This document shows positions 1 to 7,332 of a DNA stretch of 64,000 bases, piece by piece. The notes below the pieces were generated by a model. It did not search any database. It worked only from the letters and a program-made list of their open reading frames with translations, and was not told where the DNA came from. The stretch spans positions 365,556 through 429,555 of the forward strand of contig JAHHII010000005.1 of assembly GCA_019358855.1 (NCBI GenBank). The letters are read 5' to 3'. Source of the DNA: Timaviella obliquedivisa GSE-PSE-MK23-08B (GTDB lineage: Bacteria > Cyanobacteriota > Cyanobacteriia > Elainellales > Elainellaceae). Position 1 is the first letter of the stretch; each line of letters starts with the position of its first letter. Position numbers and translations under genes: made by a program.

Positions 1-638
1 TCAAGTTCAGTAACAGCAATACGTTTCTCGGGCGGTACGTGCATTTCAATTCGCCGATTGGAGTATGAGTCGAAGGCGGGCGGATAATACAGCAAGTAGC
101 CATCGGTCAGCGGACAAAAGCAAGTATCAAGATGATAAAAGCGTTCATCCATTAACCGCAAAGACAGGACTTCAATATCCAGCCATTTTGCTAAGTAAGG
201 ATGAGAATCTAACTCAGAGCGGAATCCGTAGCCTGCCCATAACCAACGTCCTTCCCGATCAAGCAAAGCATCGCCTGCCCCTTCAAACGGCAAGTCTTTA
301 GGCAAAACATGAACTGTAAAGCCGTTTTCTTCAAACCATTGTTGAAAGTAAGGCTCTTCGCCTTGGCGTTCTTTGTGGAAAAAGCGACTGAGAACGGCAG
401 TTTTTTCCAATACTAAGCCTGCATTGGCGGTAAATACTAAGTCGGGCACACCCTTCTGAGGCTGGATTAAATCGACTGTAGCATTGTCTTTCAAAATGCC
501 GTAAAGCTTTTGCCATTGCTCAACAGCGCGATCGCGGGATGACTTATGAATGTTTCCCTCCATCCAAGGGTTAATAACGTAATCCACATCGTAGTGGTCA
601 GGCGCGCACATCATGAACCGAATTGAAGAAGCACTCAT
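1..638 (-). CDS. argZ: Arginine dihydrolase / arginine-guanidine-removing enzyme, N-terminal part (cut by window edge)
   Basis: The reading frame starts at the ATG at 636-638 and stays open to the window edge, giving about 212 residues of the guanidine-modifying (amidinotransferase-fold) domain. Visible family motifs are INPWMEGN (23-30), DLVFTANAG (66-74), FEGAGD (118-123), which binds the substrate, and FYHLDTCFCPL (167-177), which holds the probable catalytic His169. The catalytic Cys lies further on, outside the window. In cyanobacteria this domain turns arginine into ornithine, CO2 and ammonia and helps mobilise cyanophycin nitrogen. Many homologues (AgrE of Anabaena) carry a C-terminal proline-forming domain, which cannot be checked here. 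An AAGG lies upstream of the ATG. The family call is strong; the exact subtype (ArgZ alone or bifunctional AgrE) is open. Confidence 0.8.
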   Translation of the reverse strand, partial: MSASSIRFMMCAPDHYDVDYVINPWMEGNIHKSSRDRAVEQWQKLYGILKDNATVDLIQPQKGVPDLVFTANAGLVLEKTAVLSRFFHKERQGEEPYFQQWFEENGFTVHVLPKDLPFEGAGDALLDREGRWLWAGYGFRSELDSHPYLAKWLDIEVLSLRLMDERFYHLDTCFCPLTDGYLLYYPPAFDSYSNRRIEMHVPPEKRIAVTEL

Positions 639-671
639 AAAAAACCTTGGACGTAATGGGTTGAGATTGTT

Positions 672-700
672 GTAATAAAACCAACTCTCTATTTTATTAC
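672..700. promoter_or_regulatory. Inverted repeat between the divergent argZ and Uma2 genes
   Basis: A perfect 9-bp inverted repeat, GTAATAAAA at 672-680 and TTTTATTAC at 692-700, lies between the argZ start (638) and the Uma2 start (793). It could be an operator or part of the argZ leader. It does not fit the NtcA spacing (GTA-N8-TAC). No function is proven. Confidence 0.3.
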
Positions 701-792
701 GCGAATGGGCTTAGTTGAGGCAGCAAAAACGACAATGTAGATTAGATTGCTTTTACAATAAAGAAGAGATTTTATCAAAGGTTTGATTGTCC

Positions 793-1392
793 ATGAATTC
801 TCAAATGCTGACACAATCAGATATTCAGCCAGCCGAACAGCGACTGGTGTTAGAGGGAATCAGTTGGCAGCAATATGAAATACTTTTAGCAACCTTGGGT
901 GATGATTTCCCCAATCTTCGGTTGAATTACCTGAAAGGTACTTTAGAAATTATGACCAATTCTCCAGAGCATGAAGAACTTAAAAAAGTTATCGGAATGC
1001 TTTTAGAGGCTTACTTTCAAGAAACTCGTACTCGCTTTCACGCACTCGGATCTACGACCTTTCGTAAAGCCATGAAACTTCGGGGTTTAGAGCCAGACGA
1101 ATGTTACTGTTTGGGAACAAAAAAGGAATTCCCTGATTTGGCGATCGAGGTCGTTTTGACCAGTGGCATTGTCAACAAATTAGAGATTTACCAGGGTTTG
1201 GGCGTAGCAGAAATTTGGCAGTGGCAAGAGGGACAATTTGTAATTTTTCATTTACGCTCAACTGGGTATGAACAGATTCCTAATAGTGAACTTGTTCCGA
1301 GTCTTGATATTCAACTTTTAGCCAGTTATGTGAATCCAACTGAACAGTTTGATACAGTAATGGCGTTCCGAGATATCATTCGATGCCTTTAA
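793..1392 (+). CDS. Uma2 family (DUF820) PD-(D/E)XK nuclease-like protein
   Basis: This is a 199-residue protein of the Uma2/DUF820 family, which is greatly expanded in cyanobacteria and has a restriction-endonuclease-like fold. The probable catalytic core is PDLAIEVV followed about ten residues later by a lysine (NKLEIY), the PD-x(n)-E-V-x(n)-K arrangement. The N-terminal part has the usual YEILLATLGDDFP and LNYLKGTLEIM segments and a SPEHEELKK motif. An in-frame TTG lies two codons upstream, but the ATG at 793 is the more likely start. The biological role of Uma2 proteins is unknown; transposon or defence links have been proposed but not shown. A second family member lies at 62416-62988. 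Confidence 0.85.
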   Translation: MNSQMLTQSDIQPAEQRLVLEGISWQQYEILLATLGDDFPNLRLNYLKGTLEIMTNSPEHEELKKVIGMLLEAYFQETRTRFHALGSTTFRKAMKLRGLEPDECYCLGTKKEFPDLAIEVVLTSGIVNKLEIYQGLGVAEIWQWQEGQFVIFHLRSTGYEQIPNSELVPSLDIQLLASYVNPTEQFDTVMAFRDIIRCL

Positions 1393-1427
1393 GTTTTGAC
1401 AGGAAAATCGAAGGAAATGCCTCGGCG

Positions 1428-1468
1428 TAGTAGTAGACGAGTTTGGGTTGCAAAATCGTCTACTACTA
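1428..1468. terminator. Perfect 13-bp inverted repeat between convergent genes
   Basis: TAGTAGTAGACGA at 1428-1440 is repeated in inverted form at 1456-1468 with a 15-nt loop. It sits between the ends of the convergent Uma2 and TetR genes, so a bidirectional terminator is likely. No T tract follows on either strand, so the terminator call rests on position and stem only. Confidence 0.45.
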
Positions 1469-1525
1469 GGGTAGTCATCGATTCGTGATGTCGCAGTACT
1501 ACAACGGGTAGTTATGCTGCTCAAG

Positions 1526-2107
1526 TTATTGGTTGGGAACTGCTTCAAGATTATTTATTTGAGTCAAAATGGTGTGAACGAGTCTGATTTCTGTTAAACG
1601 TTCTGTTGACTGGCTTGACGATGCCATCACAAACCAACCCAGCCTTACAGAGTAAACAATTTGGGCACGCACTTTGGCATCTATTTCGGAAAAGCCAAGC
1701 TGTAAGAACAAATTTTGGAGATAATCTAGTCGCTGTTGATCAATCTGATTGATCGCTGCTGCTGCTCTATCATCATTTACCGACCAAATGCGGACAGCTT
1801 TCTCTAGTCGATTGTCATCTTGGGCAGCAATCTCGAACAAACTCAATAATTTGGAGCTAGGAGAACTGTTTAACTCTTCAATCTGTGCAATTACGCTCTT
1901 GGTATTTCGGGCTTCCCACTCGTGCAATATTTCTGCCAATAGATCATCCCGATTTTTAAAGTGCCAATAAAAACTACCTCTGGTCACGTTTAGCAGCTTG
2001 GCTAAAGGGTCAATCTTAACCGCCTCAATTCCTTTGTCGATCAAGGTTTGGATGGCAATTGTCAGCCAATCTTGCCGACCTAGTTTGGATGCTAGCTCTT
2101 TTTCCAT
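1526..2107 (-). CDS. TetR family transcriptional regulator
   Basis: This is a TetR-type repressor of about 193 residues. The N-terminal helix-turn-helix reads KIDPLAKLLNVTRGSFYWHF, the family DNA-binding signature, followed by KNRDDLLAEIL. The C-terminal part is a helical ligand and dimer domain with no recognisable specificity. An alternative ATG at 2123-2125 would add six residues. The ATG at 2107 is preferred because helix 1 then starts at the usual distance from the N-terminus, but neither start has a good ribosome-binding site. The gene is divergent from the SnoaL-like gene at 2190, and one copy of the shared operator covers its start codon, so it probably represses itself and its neighbour. 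Confidence 0.85.
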   Translation of the reverse strand: MEKELASKLGRQDWLTIAIQTLIDKGIEAVKIDPLAKLLNVTRGSFYWHFKNRDDLLAEILHEWEARNTKSVIAQIEELNSSPSSKLLSLFEIAAQDDNRLEKAVRIWSVNDDRAAAAINQIDQQRLDYLQNLFLQLGFSEIDAKVRAQIVYSVRLGWFVMASSSQSTERLTEIRLVHTILTQINNLEAVPNQ

Positions 2108-2119
2108 ACAGTAGTGTAT
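2106..2119. promoter_or_regulatory. Probable TetR operator, site 1
   Basis: ATACAGTAGTGTAT is an inverted repeat (ATACA/TGTAT around GTAG) that overlaps the start codon of the TetR gene. Site 2 (2154-2167) is its exact reverse complement, 48 bp away. Confidence 0.7.
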
Positions 2120-2153
2120 TGACATTCCAAAATGAGATTGCTACAGTCTTGCC

Positions 2154-2167
2154 ATACACTACTGTAT
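2154..2167. promoter_or_regulatory. Probable TetR operator, site 2
   Basis: ATACACTACTGTAT is the exact reverse complement of site 1 and lies 22 bp upstream of the SnoaL-like start at 2190. Two mirrored copies in one divergent promoter are typical of a self-regulating TetR repressor that controls its neighbour. Confidence 0.7.
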
Positions 2168-2189
2168 GTTGGATCAAAAGAAAAGTATT

Positions 2190-2618
2190 ATGACTCAAGT
2201 AGAACAAAACAAATCGATCGCTCTACGCTTTGCCCAAGATGGGTGGGGCACAAATTCCAATTGGAAAAAGATTTGGGATGAGTTGATGAGTACTAATGTC
2301 ATCTATCATTTCAATAGTTCCCTAGAGCCAATTGTTGGGCTGGAAGCCAACAAAGCATTCAACGCTAACCTCTTTCAAGGATTTCCTGACATTCATCACC
2401 AGATCGAGGATACGATCGCTGAAGGTGACAGAGTTGTCTATCGCACAACCCTACAGGGAACCCACACAGGCGAATTCCTAGGAATTCCACCTACGGGTAA
2501 ATGTGTCAAGATCAATGACTTTACCTTACTCCGAATATCTGAAGATAAGATTTCGGAGTGGTGGTATGAGTGCAATTTATTGGCAGTGATGCAGCAACTT
2601 GGGTTGATGCCAGCCTAA
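2190..2618 (+). CDS. SnoaL-like polyketide cyclase / ester cyclase family protein
   Basis: This is a 142-residue single-domain protein of the NTF2-like SnoaL superfamily. Recognisable segments are VIYHFNSSLEPIVGLEANKA, GFPDIHHQIEDTIAEGDRVV and GEFLGIPPTGKCVKINDFTL, which build the cone-shaped pocket. Bacterial members act on small hydrophobic compounds, but most, including this one, have no assigned substrate. An ATG at 2166 would add eight residues but lies inside an operator site, so the ATG at 2190 is preferred. Divergent expression from the TetR gene with shared operators suggests induction by the ligand of that repressor. Confidence 0.75.
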   Translation: MTQVEQNKSIALRFAQDGWGTNSNWKKIWDELMSTNVIYHFNSSLEPIVGLEANKAFNANLFQGFPDIHHQIEDTIAEGDRVVYRTTLQGTHTGEFLGIPPTGKCVKINDFTLLRISEDKISEWWYECNLLAVMQQLGLMPA

Positions 2619-2743
2619 GTCTAGATAACTAACAGCCAGCTAAAATTTTGGCGTTAGCATCTCGCTTGCACCACTTGTTTTTATAAGACTCCTTAGTATT
2701 GCCTTACCTATGGAGAGCGATCGAATTATGGGATCATGAAGTC

Positions 2744-3535
2744 ATGAAAATTTGGCAAGCCGATTTCTATCGCCGTCCTCTCCAAACCGAGCCGAGTGGT
2801 CAACTATGGGAACTCCTAATTTGTGATGCAGAAGGACAGCAAATTCTGAGCGCCTTCTGTCCTCAACGCGAAGCCAATTCCCTATGGCTGACTCAGCAGA
2901 TACAGAAAATTGCCGATCTTCCCGATCGCATTCAAGTCTTTCGTCCCCAATGTTTGAGCCTGCTGCAAGCCGCCTGTCAGCCTTCAGGAATTCTTGTTGA
3001 GCCAACCCGTCGTACGTTTGCACTCAAGCAGTTAATTGAGAAAAGATATGGCGTGATCGAGCTAGAGAAACCGCCGCCTGTGCCGTTGCCTGAAAATCTG
3101 TGGGGAGAACAGTGGCGTTTCGGAGCGATCGCTGCCCAAGATCTGGTTCCTATTTTTAGCAACCGCATCATTCCAGTCCGAGAAATGCCAGAAAGCCTGT
3201 TACCTAAAAATCTCAACCTTCCTTCTACGACTGCAATTCCTGGCGTAATCATTGATGGAGGACGACAGGCGATGCCGTTAGCAAGATGGGTAGAGCGATC
3301 GCGCCCCTACGCCCTGCAATCTATTCCCGGTGATCCAGATGGCTTAATTTTAGAGGCAGGATTAAGCGATCGCTGGATTCTAACCACGTTCGATGATACG
3401 GACGTAATGATTGCTGCTCAAACATTTCGGCAACGGCAACAAGCTGCTAAGGGACTTCATTTTTTATTGGTGCAACCGGATGATTCAGGGATGACCTATA
3501 GCGGGTTCTGGTTATTGAAGGGGGATGATTCTTGA
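2744..3535 (+). CDS. Tab2/Atab2 family RNA-binding protein (DUF1092)
   Basis: This is a 263-residue protein of the Tab2/Atab2 family. In algae and plants these proteins bind the 5' leader of photosystem mRNAs and promote translation of PSI and PSII subunits; cyanobacterial members are thought to help photosystem accumulation. The start MKIWQADFYRRPL matches the usual family N-terminus. The conserved ending is also present (ILTTFDDTDV, then SGFWLL). Longer in-frame starts at 2699-2708 would add residues not expected for the family. The last 40 bp overlap the 3' end of the convergent Ycf66 gene. Confidence 0.85.
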   Translation: MKIWQADFYRRPLQTEPSGQLWELLICDAEGQQILSAFCPQREANSLWLTQQIQKIADLPDRIQVFRPQCLSLLQAACQPSGILVEPTRRTFALKQLIEKRYGVIELEKPPPVPLPENLWGEQWRFGAIAAQDLVPIFSNRIIPVREMPESLLPKNLNLPSTTAIPGVIIDGGRQAMPLARWVERSRPYALQSIPGDPDGLILEAGLSDRWILTTFDDTDVMIAAQTFRQRQQAAKGLHFLLVQPDDSGMTYSGFWLLKGDDS

Positions 3536-4086
3536 ACAGTTTTGGGAGGAGATTCTACTGATTCAGGAGATTCAGGGGGTGTGGGTTCAGATGGCGGAAC
3601 GGGCTGTTCCCAAGATTTTACATCCCAGGATTTCACCGTCGTGCCGATTAATGCCGCACTCCAATCAAACAGCGCAATCATTAAACGCACCGATTTTTCG
3701 GCAAACTGGGTCACTTGATTGAGAGAAGACGATCGCCAGGAACTTTGTTGCAGATTAATCTGAAGTTGGCGAGCGCGATCGCGCAACACTCCGAGCAACA
3801 ACGCTGGAGAGTGGGGCAAAGCTGCCCGTTGCGGCAAAGGAATTTGTTCCCACCGCATCTCCAGGACCTGCCAACCTAACCACCCTAGCAAAGAGACTGC
3901 CGCCATTTGTCCCAACAACACACCGCCAGTAATTCGTCCGGCACACACCCAAAGCACGAGGGCATAAAACATGCCAACGCCACTCCAAATTAAATCAGAC
4001 TTCCGATGCACTTCCTCAAACAAAAAAGCAGCCAGGTAAAGCCCTAGACTGCCTAATCCCACAATTAATGCCAAAAGATAGGTCAT
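3496..4086 (-). CDS. ycf66: Ycf66 family membrane protein
   Basis: The N-terminal 80 residues match the Ycf66 family, found in cyanobacteria and some plastids: MTYLLALIVGLGSLGLYLAA, then EVHRKSDLIWSGVGMFYALV and CAGRITGGVLLGQ. They form three to four membrane helices. The C-terminal half is a linker ending in a Pro/Ser/Glu-rich tail. The family has no proven function. The ATG at 4084-4086 is chosen because AGGAAA precedes it at good spacing and the family starts there. The gene overlaps the Tab2 gene tail to tail by 40 bp. Confidence 0.8.
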   Translation of the reverse strand: MTYLLALIVGLGSLGLYLAAFLFEEVHRKSDLIWSGVGMFYALVLWVCAGRITGGVLLGQMAAVSLLGWLGWQVLEMRWEQIPLPQRAALPHSPALLLGVLRDRARQLQINLQQSSWRSSSLNQVTQFAEKSVRLMIALFDWSAALIGTTVKSWDVKSWEQPVPPSEPTPPESPESVESPPKTVQESSPFNNQNPL

Positions 4087-4209
4087 AGTTTTTCCTGGGG
4101 CGAAGGAACTGACCTCCCAGTTGTATCGCAATCCTTCTAATCTTGGAATCAAAAGATCCCTAGCTGAGCCAGAGATCTTTTGGCAAATTAGCGATCGCTT
4201 TCCATCGGT

Positions 4210-5412
4210 CTACCGCGTCCGAATCGGGGTTCCGCAAGGATATGTCGCTACAGGTTCACGAGGCGCTTTCACTTCTATGGGCTGCTCTTCCGACCGAGGC
4301 TGTTCCGCTGAGTAAGATAGGGCTGCCAAGTAGTCCTGACGCAGCTTCTCGACTAATTCATCCCGGCGATCGTACAGCCGCTTGAGCGGACGGGGCGCAC
4401 ATTGGTTGATGACATACGCTGTCATGATGGGTAGGGCGATCGTGCTGTCGGTGTAGCAAACAACTGTGCTGGGCAGTTCTTCAGGGTCTACCTTGCCCCA
4501 GCTTACCGCTTCGGCTGGCGTTGCTCCAGACAATCCACCCGTGTCAGGGCGAGCATCGGTAACTTGGATGAAGTAATCATGACCGCGCTCTTCTAGCCCC
4601 AGCACCTCATGGATTTGGGGTTGAGTTTGCAGCAGGAAGTTTTTAGGACTGCCGCCGCCGATGATTAAGGCAGCGCTTTTACCTTCTACACCAGGCAACC
4701 CAGAATCACGGGCAGAATAGGCGATCGCCGCCGTTTCGTTAACATCCATCGACGGGTCAAGAATCAGCTTCGAGCCTTCTAATGCCAGCGCCGCCACGTT
4801 CATGCCAATGGAGCTATCTCCAGGCGAGGAAGTGTAAATAGGAACGCCACATTGATACGCCATGGACAGCAGGGAAGGATTTTCCACTCCTAATTGCTGC
4901 TCCACTTCGTAAACATACTTGCCCAGCAGATAATGAAACTCCGCCGTTCCCATCCGCTTTTGAAATGCCTCTGCCCGCAGCAATTCTCGAATAAATGCAT
5001 CGGTTTCTAGCAATACATCGTAGCCAAACACAATGTCATAAATCCGAATTCGACCTTCTTGCCGCAGTTTCACATCATCAACAAATGGGTTGCTGGCATA
5101 CAAATCTAGTCCTAAACCATAGTGCAGATCGTGGTAAAGATTTGCACCTGTACTGATGATCCAATCAACAAAGCCGTTGCGAATTAGCGGAGCCAAAACC
5201 GAAACCCCAAAACCTGCCGGAGTCATCGCCCCCGATAAACTGAGACCCACAGTCACGCCTGCTTGCATGACTTCGCGAGTTAGAAGCTGGCAGATTTCTC
5301 GTAAACGGGCAGAGTTGTAGGCAGTAAAGTAGCTGTCGATTAGGTCTACGACGCTAATTTCGGCGGGCATGGGTGAAGGCGCAATTTTACGGCTGAGGAT
5401 TTTTTGAGACAT
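4210..5412 (-). CDS. Deoxyhypusine synthase-like protein (probable polyamine-modifying enzyme)
   Basis: This is a 400-residue member of the deoxyhypusine synthase family. These enzymes transfer the aminobutyl group of spermidine to a lysine with NAD. Recognisable parts are [11 protein letters not shown] (87-97), [10 protein letters not shown] (194-203), which binds NAD and spermidine, and [10 protein letters not shown] (250-259), where Lys257 matches the lysine that carries the enzyme intermediate. The ending [20 protein letters not shown] is also typical. Bacteria lack eIF5A, so the acceptor is probably a free polyamine (a homospermidine-synthase-like reaction), but that is inference. The last 40 residues are a low-complexity tail. 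Confidence 0.8.
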   Translation of the reverse strand: MSQKILSRKIAPSPMPAEISVVDLIDSYFTAYNSARLREICQLLTREVMQAGVTVGLSLSGAMTPAGFGVSVLAPLIRNGFVDWIISTGANLYHDLHYGLGLDLYASNPFVDDVKLRQEGRIRIYDIVFGYDVLLETDAFIRELLRAEAFQKRMGTAEFHYLLGKYVYEVEQQLGVENPSLLSMAYQCGVPIYTSSPGDSSIGMNVAALALEGSKLILDPSMDVNETAAIAYSARDSGLPGVEGKSAALIIGGGSPKNFLLQTQPQIHEVLGLEERGHDYFIQVTDARPDTGGLSGATPAEAVSWGKVDPEELPSTVVCYTDSTIALPIMTAYVINQCAPRPLKRLYDRRDELVEKLRQDYLAALSYSAEQPRSEEQPIEVKAPREPVATYPCGTPIRTR

Positions 5413-6030
5413 GGTGATACTCCGAAGTTGAGAGAAGTGGACGGAAGACTAGGTGGAAGGGAGGAATCTAGATTTTGGAACACGTCTTGAAATCTAAAGT
5501 TCCCATTTAGACGCACTTAAGAATGACAAGACAAGCGGCTGAAGTGGCTTATCAACTCAGCATTCTTTGCTGAATTCCACCCATCTGCAACAGTCAAATT
5601 AGAGGTTCAACAAAAGCTTGTAGAATGCATTAAACAAAATGCACTCTACGTTAGTAATCAGATAATCAAAGTTATCGGTAAATTGCTTAAAGCTCGGGGA
5701 TGAGCTTGCGATCGATCCAGTCTACGGAGATTAGCTACCTCGTAAACCTTAAGTTACAGATCGATCAGCCGATACTGGGCCCTTCGCAGCGCACTGCCCA
5801 GGACAGAGCCGGGTCAGTCAAGCGCTTCCGTTGTAATTTGACTTCTAGGTGCCAGAGTGGCATCCAGGAGCACGCAGTTGAGGAGAAAAGTTTCAACGTT
5901 CCGTAATCCTTTGCAACATCAGACTGATATAGCATAGCACTTGTGATTTAGGGTTCATCAGAATGATTACCGAACCCCTCTTTCCGGCTAACATGACACT
6001 GTTGCTTGCAAATGCCTTTAAAGGTGATTT
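5413..6030. other. Gene-free stretch with hairpins
   Basis: No convincing protein gene is seen in these 618 bp. It contains three stem-loops: TCAGCA/TGCTGA near 5557-5573; an imperfect 11-bp stem at 5620-5649 (GTAGA-TGCATT paired with AATGCA-TCTAC); and GGTGCCA/TGGCATCC near 5848-5866. The 5700-5906 part is richer in GC and could encode a structured RNA, but it matches no RNA family I can name. Promoters for the flanking divergent genes must also lie here. Confidence 0.4.
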
Positions 6031-7308
6031 ATGCGATCGTTTCGCTCTGATCCTTATCTGTGGGTTCACTTGGCAGGGGTAGCGGCAGTCCCCATTTTTC
6101 TAGAACTGTGCCTCCTGGGTTTAGGGATGGGCAGATCTTTGATGCCAGTTTGGTTTGAGCTACTGTTTGTGGGTGGTTTGGGGATTGCGCCGATTCTTTG
6201 GATGCAGTGGCAGAAGCCATTCTGCATTTTTAGCTTGTTGCTGTTCTCTCTGCGACCAGATCATCTGAGTGAAGATCAGCGGAAGCTTTTAGGACTTTTT
6301 AAGAGTCCGGTTAATCAATTTTTGTCGGTAGGCGTAGCGGTCGTCATGGCGGGGGTGCTATGGCGGTTTTACCAGGTAGCCCCGATCGCCAATGGTCTAA
6401 TTTTTCCGATGGCAACGCGCGGTACTGGGTTATTGGTGGCGGCGATCGCGTTCTTTTTTGCCAACCTTTTTCTCCAGGTGCCTGTCAGCGTAGGGCGGGT
6501 GCTTTTAATTGGCGATCGGACTTTTACGGCGACGCAGCCTTATCCAGTGGAGCAGGTGCCTACAGATTTTACGCTGTTGGGTTTTCGGGTGAATAGCATT
6601 TTGCCGACTTTGATTCCCAAGCCTTCTAAGCCTGTGATTATTCGTCCGGTGGAGCCAGTTAAGCCGAAGGTGACTGTAGTGGAGGAGACGGTGGTTGAGG
6701 AGGAACCGATCGTCGCTGTTGTGGAAGAGAGGGTTGGAGAAGCGATCGAGAGCATGGAAGAACGGGTTGAGAGTGTTGATGAGGCGATCGAGAGCGTGGA
6801 AAAACGGGTTGAGAGTGTTGATGAGGCGATCGAGAGCGCTGATCAGATGCTCCCTATTGAGATTGAACCTGCTCCAATGGAGGAGCAACCTGCTTTGATG
6901 GAAGGTGATTCTACTTCAGCGCCTTCAGAACATGATCAGGAAGGAGTAGAAGGGGTAGATGTAGAAGTAATTGCGTTGAGGGAAGAGATTGAGGGGGCGA
7001 TCGCGGCAGTTGTTGAAGAGCCTGAAACGATCCTAGCGGAGGGAGTATTTGAGGAAGCGATCGCCCAGCAGGAGCCTGAAGTCGTTGGTTCAGAAATCAT
7101 AGAGCTAGAAATCATCGAGTTAGACGGCGTTGCCTTGGTGGAGACGGATGCCTTCGCTGGTGTTGATGAAATTATTGAAGCTGTCGAGATTAAAGTGGTT
7201 GAGGTTGAGGTTAAAGTTGGTGAAACCGTTGGTGAAGAGGAAAGGGCGATCGCCCCTGAGCCTGTAGGGGAAGACTGGGGCGATGACGAAGATCTGGATG
7301 ATTTATAA
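6031..7308 (+). CDS. Low-complexity-tail membrane protein
   Basis: This is a 425-residue protein. Residues 1-175 are a conserved membrane domain with about five helices (for example LAGVAAVPIFLELCLLGLGM and GLLVAAIAFFFANLFLQVPV). From about residue 205 to the end the protein is a very acidic Glu/Val/Ile-rich tail. The tail holds a 14-residue tandem repeat (ERVESVDEAIES units) made by a 42-bp DNA repeat. Proteins of this plan occur in many cyanobacteria as a family without known function. The tail is expected to be cytosolic or stromal-side and disordered, possibly for protein binding. The ATG at 6031 directly precedes the first hydrophobic segment. Confidence 0.75.
   Translation: MRSFRSDPYLWVHLAGVAAVPIFLELCLLGLGMGRSLMPVWFELLFVGGLGIAPILWMQWQKPFCIFSLLLFSLRPDHLSEDQRKLLGLFKSPVNQFLSVGVAVVMAGVLWRFYQVAPIANGLIFPMATRGTGLLVAAIAFFFANLFLQVPVSVGRVLLIGDRTFTATQPYPVEQVPTDFTLLGFRVNSILPTLIPKPSKPVIIRPVEPVKPKVTVVEETVVEEEPIVAVVEERVGEAIESMEERVESVDEAIESVEKRVESVDEAIESADQMLPIEIEPAPMEEQPALMEGDSTSAPSEHDQEGVEGVDVEVIALREEIEGAIAAVVEEPETILAEGVFEEAIAQQEPEVVGSEIIELEIIELDGVALVETDAFAGVDEIIEAVEIKVVEVEVKVGETVGEEERAIAPEPVGEDWGDDEDLDDL
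6742..6867 (+). repeat. 42-bp tandem repeat inside the acidic tail
   Basis: The unit starts with GCGATCGAGAGC and recurs at 6742, 6784 and 6826, an exact 42-bp period. The first two units are nearly identical and the third decays after about 12 bp. It keeps the reading frame (14 codons) and includes part of the HIP1 motif. Confidence 0.75.
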
Positions 7309-7332
7309 GTGATTGGATTTTAGGTGAAAAGT

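Noticed and set aside
672..700. NtcA site before argZ
   Set aside because: The inverted repeat has GTA and TAC, but the spacing is far from the required eight bases.
5700..5906. 68-codon open frame
   Set aside because: Odd composition, no ribosome-binding site, no recognisable protein features; more likely RNA or nothing.
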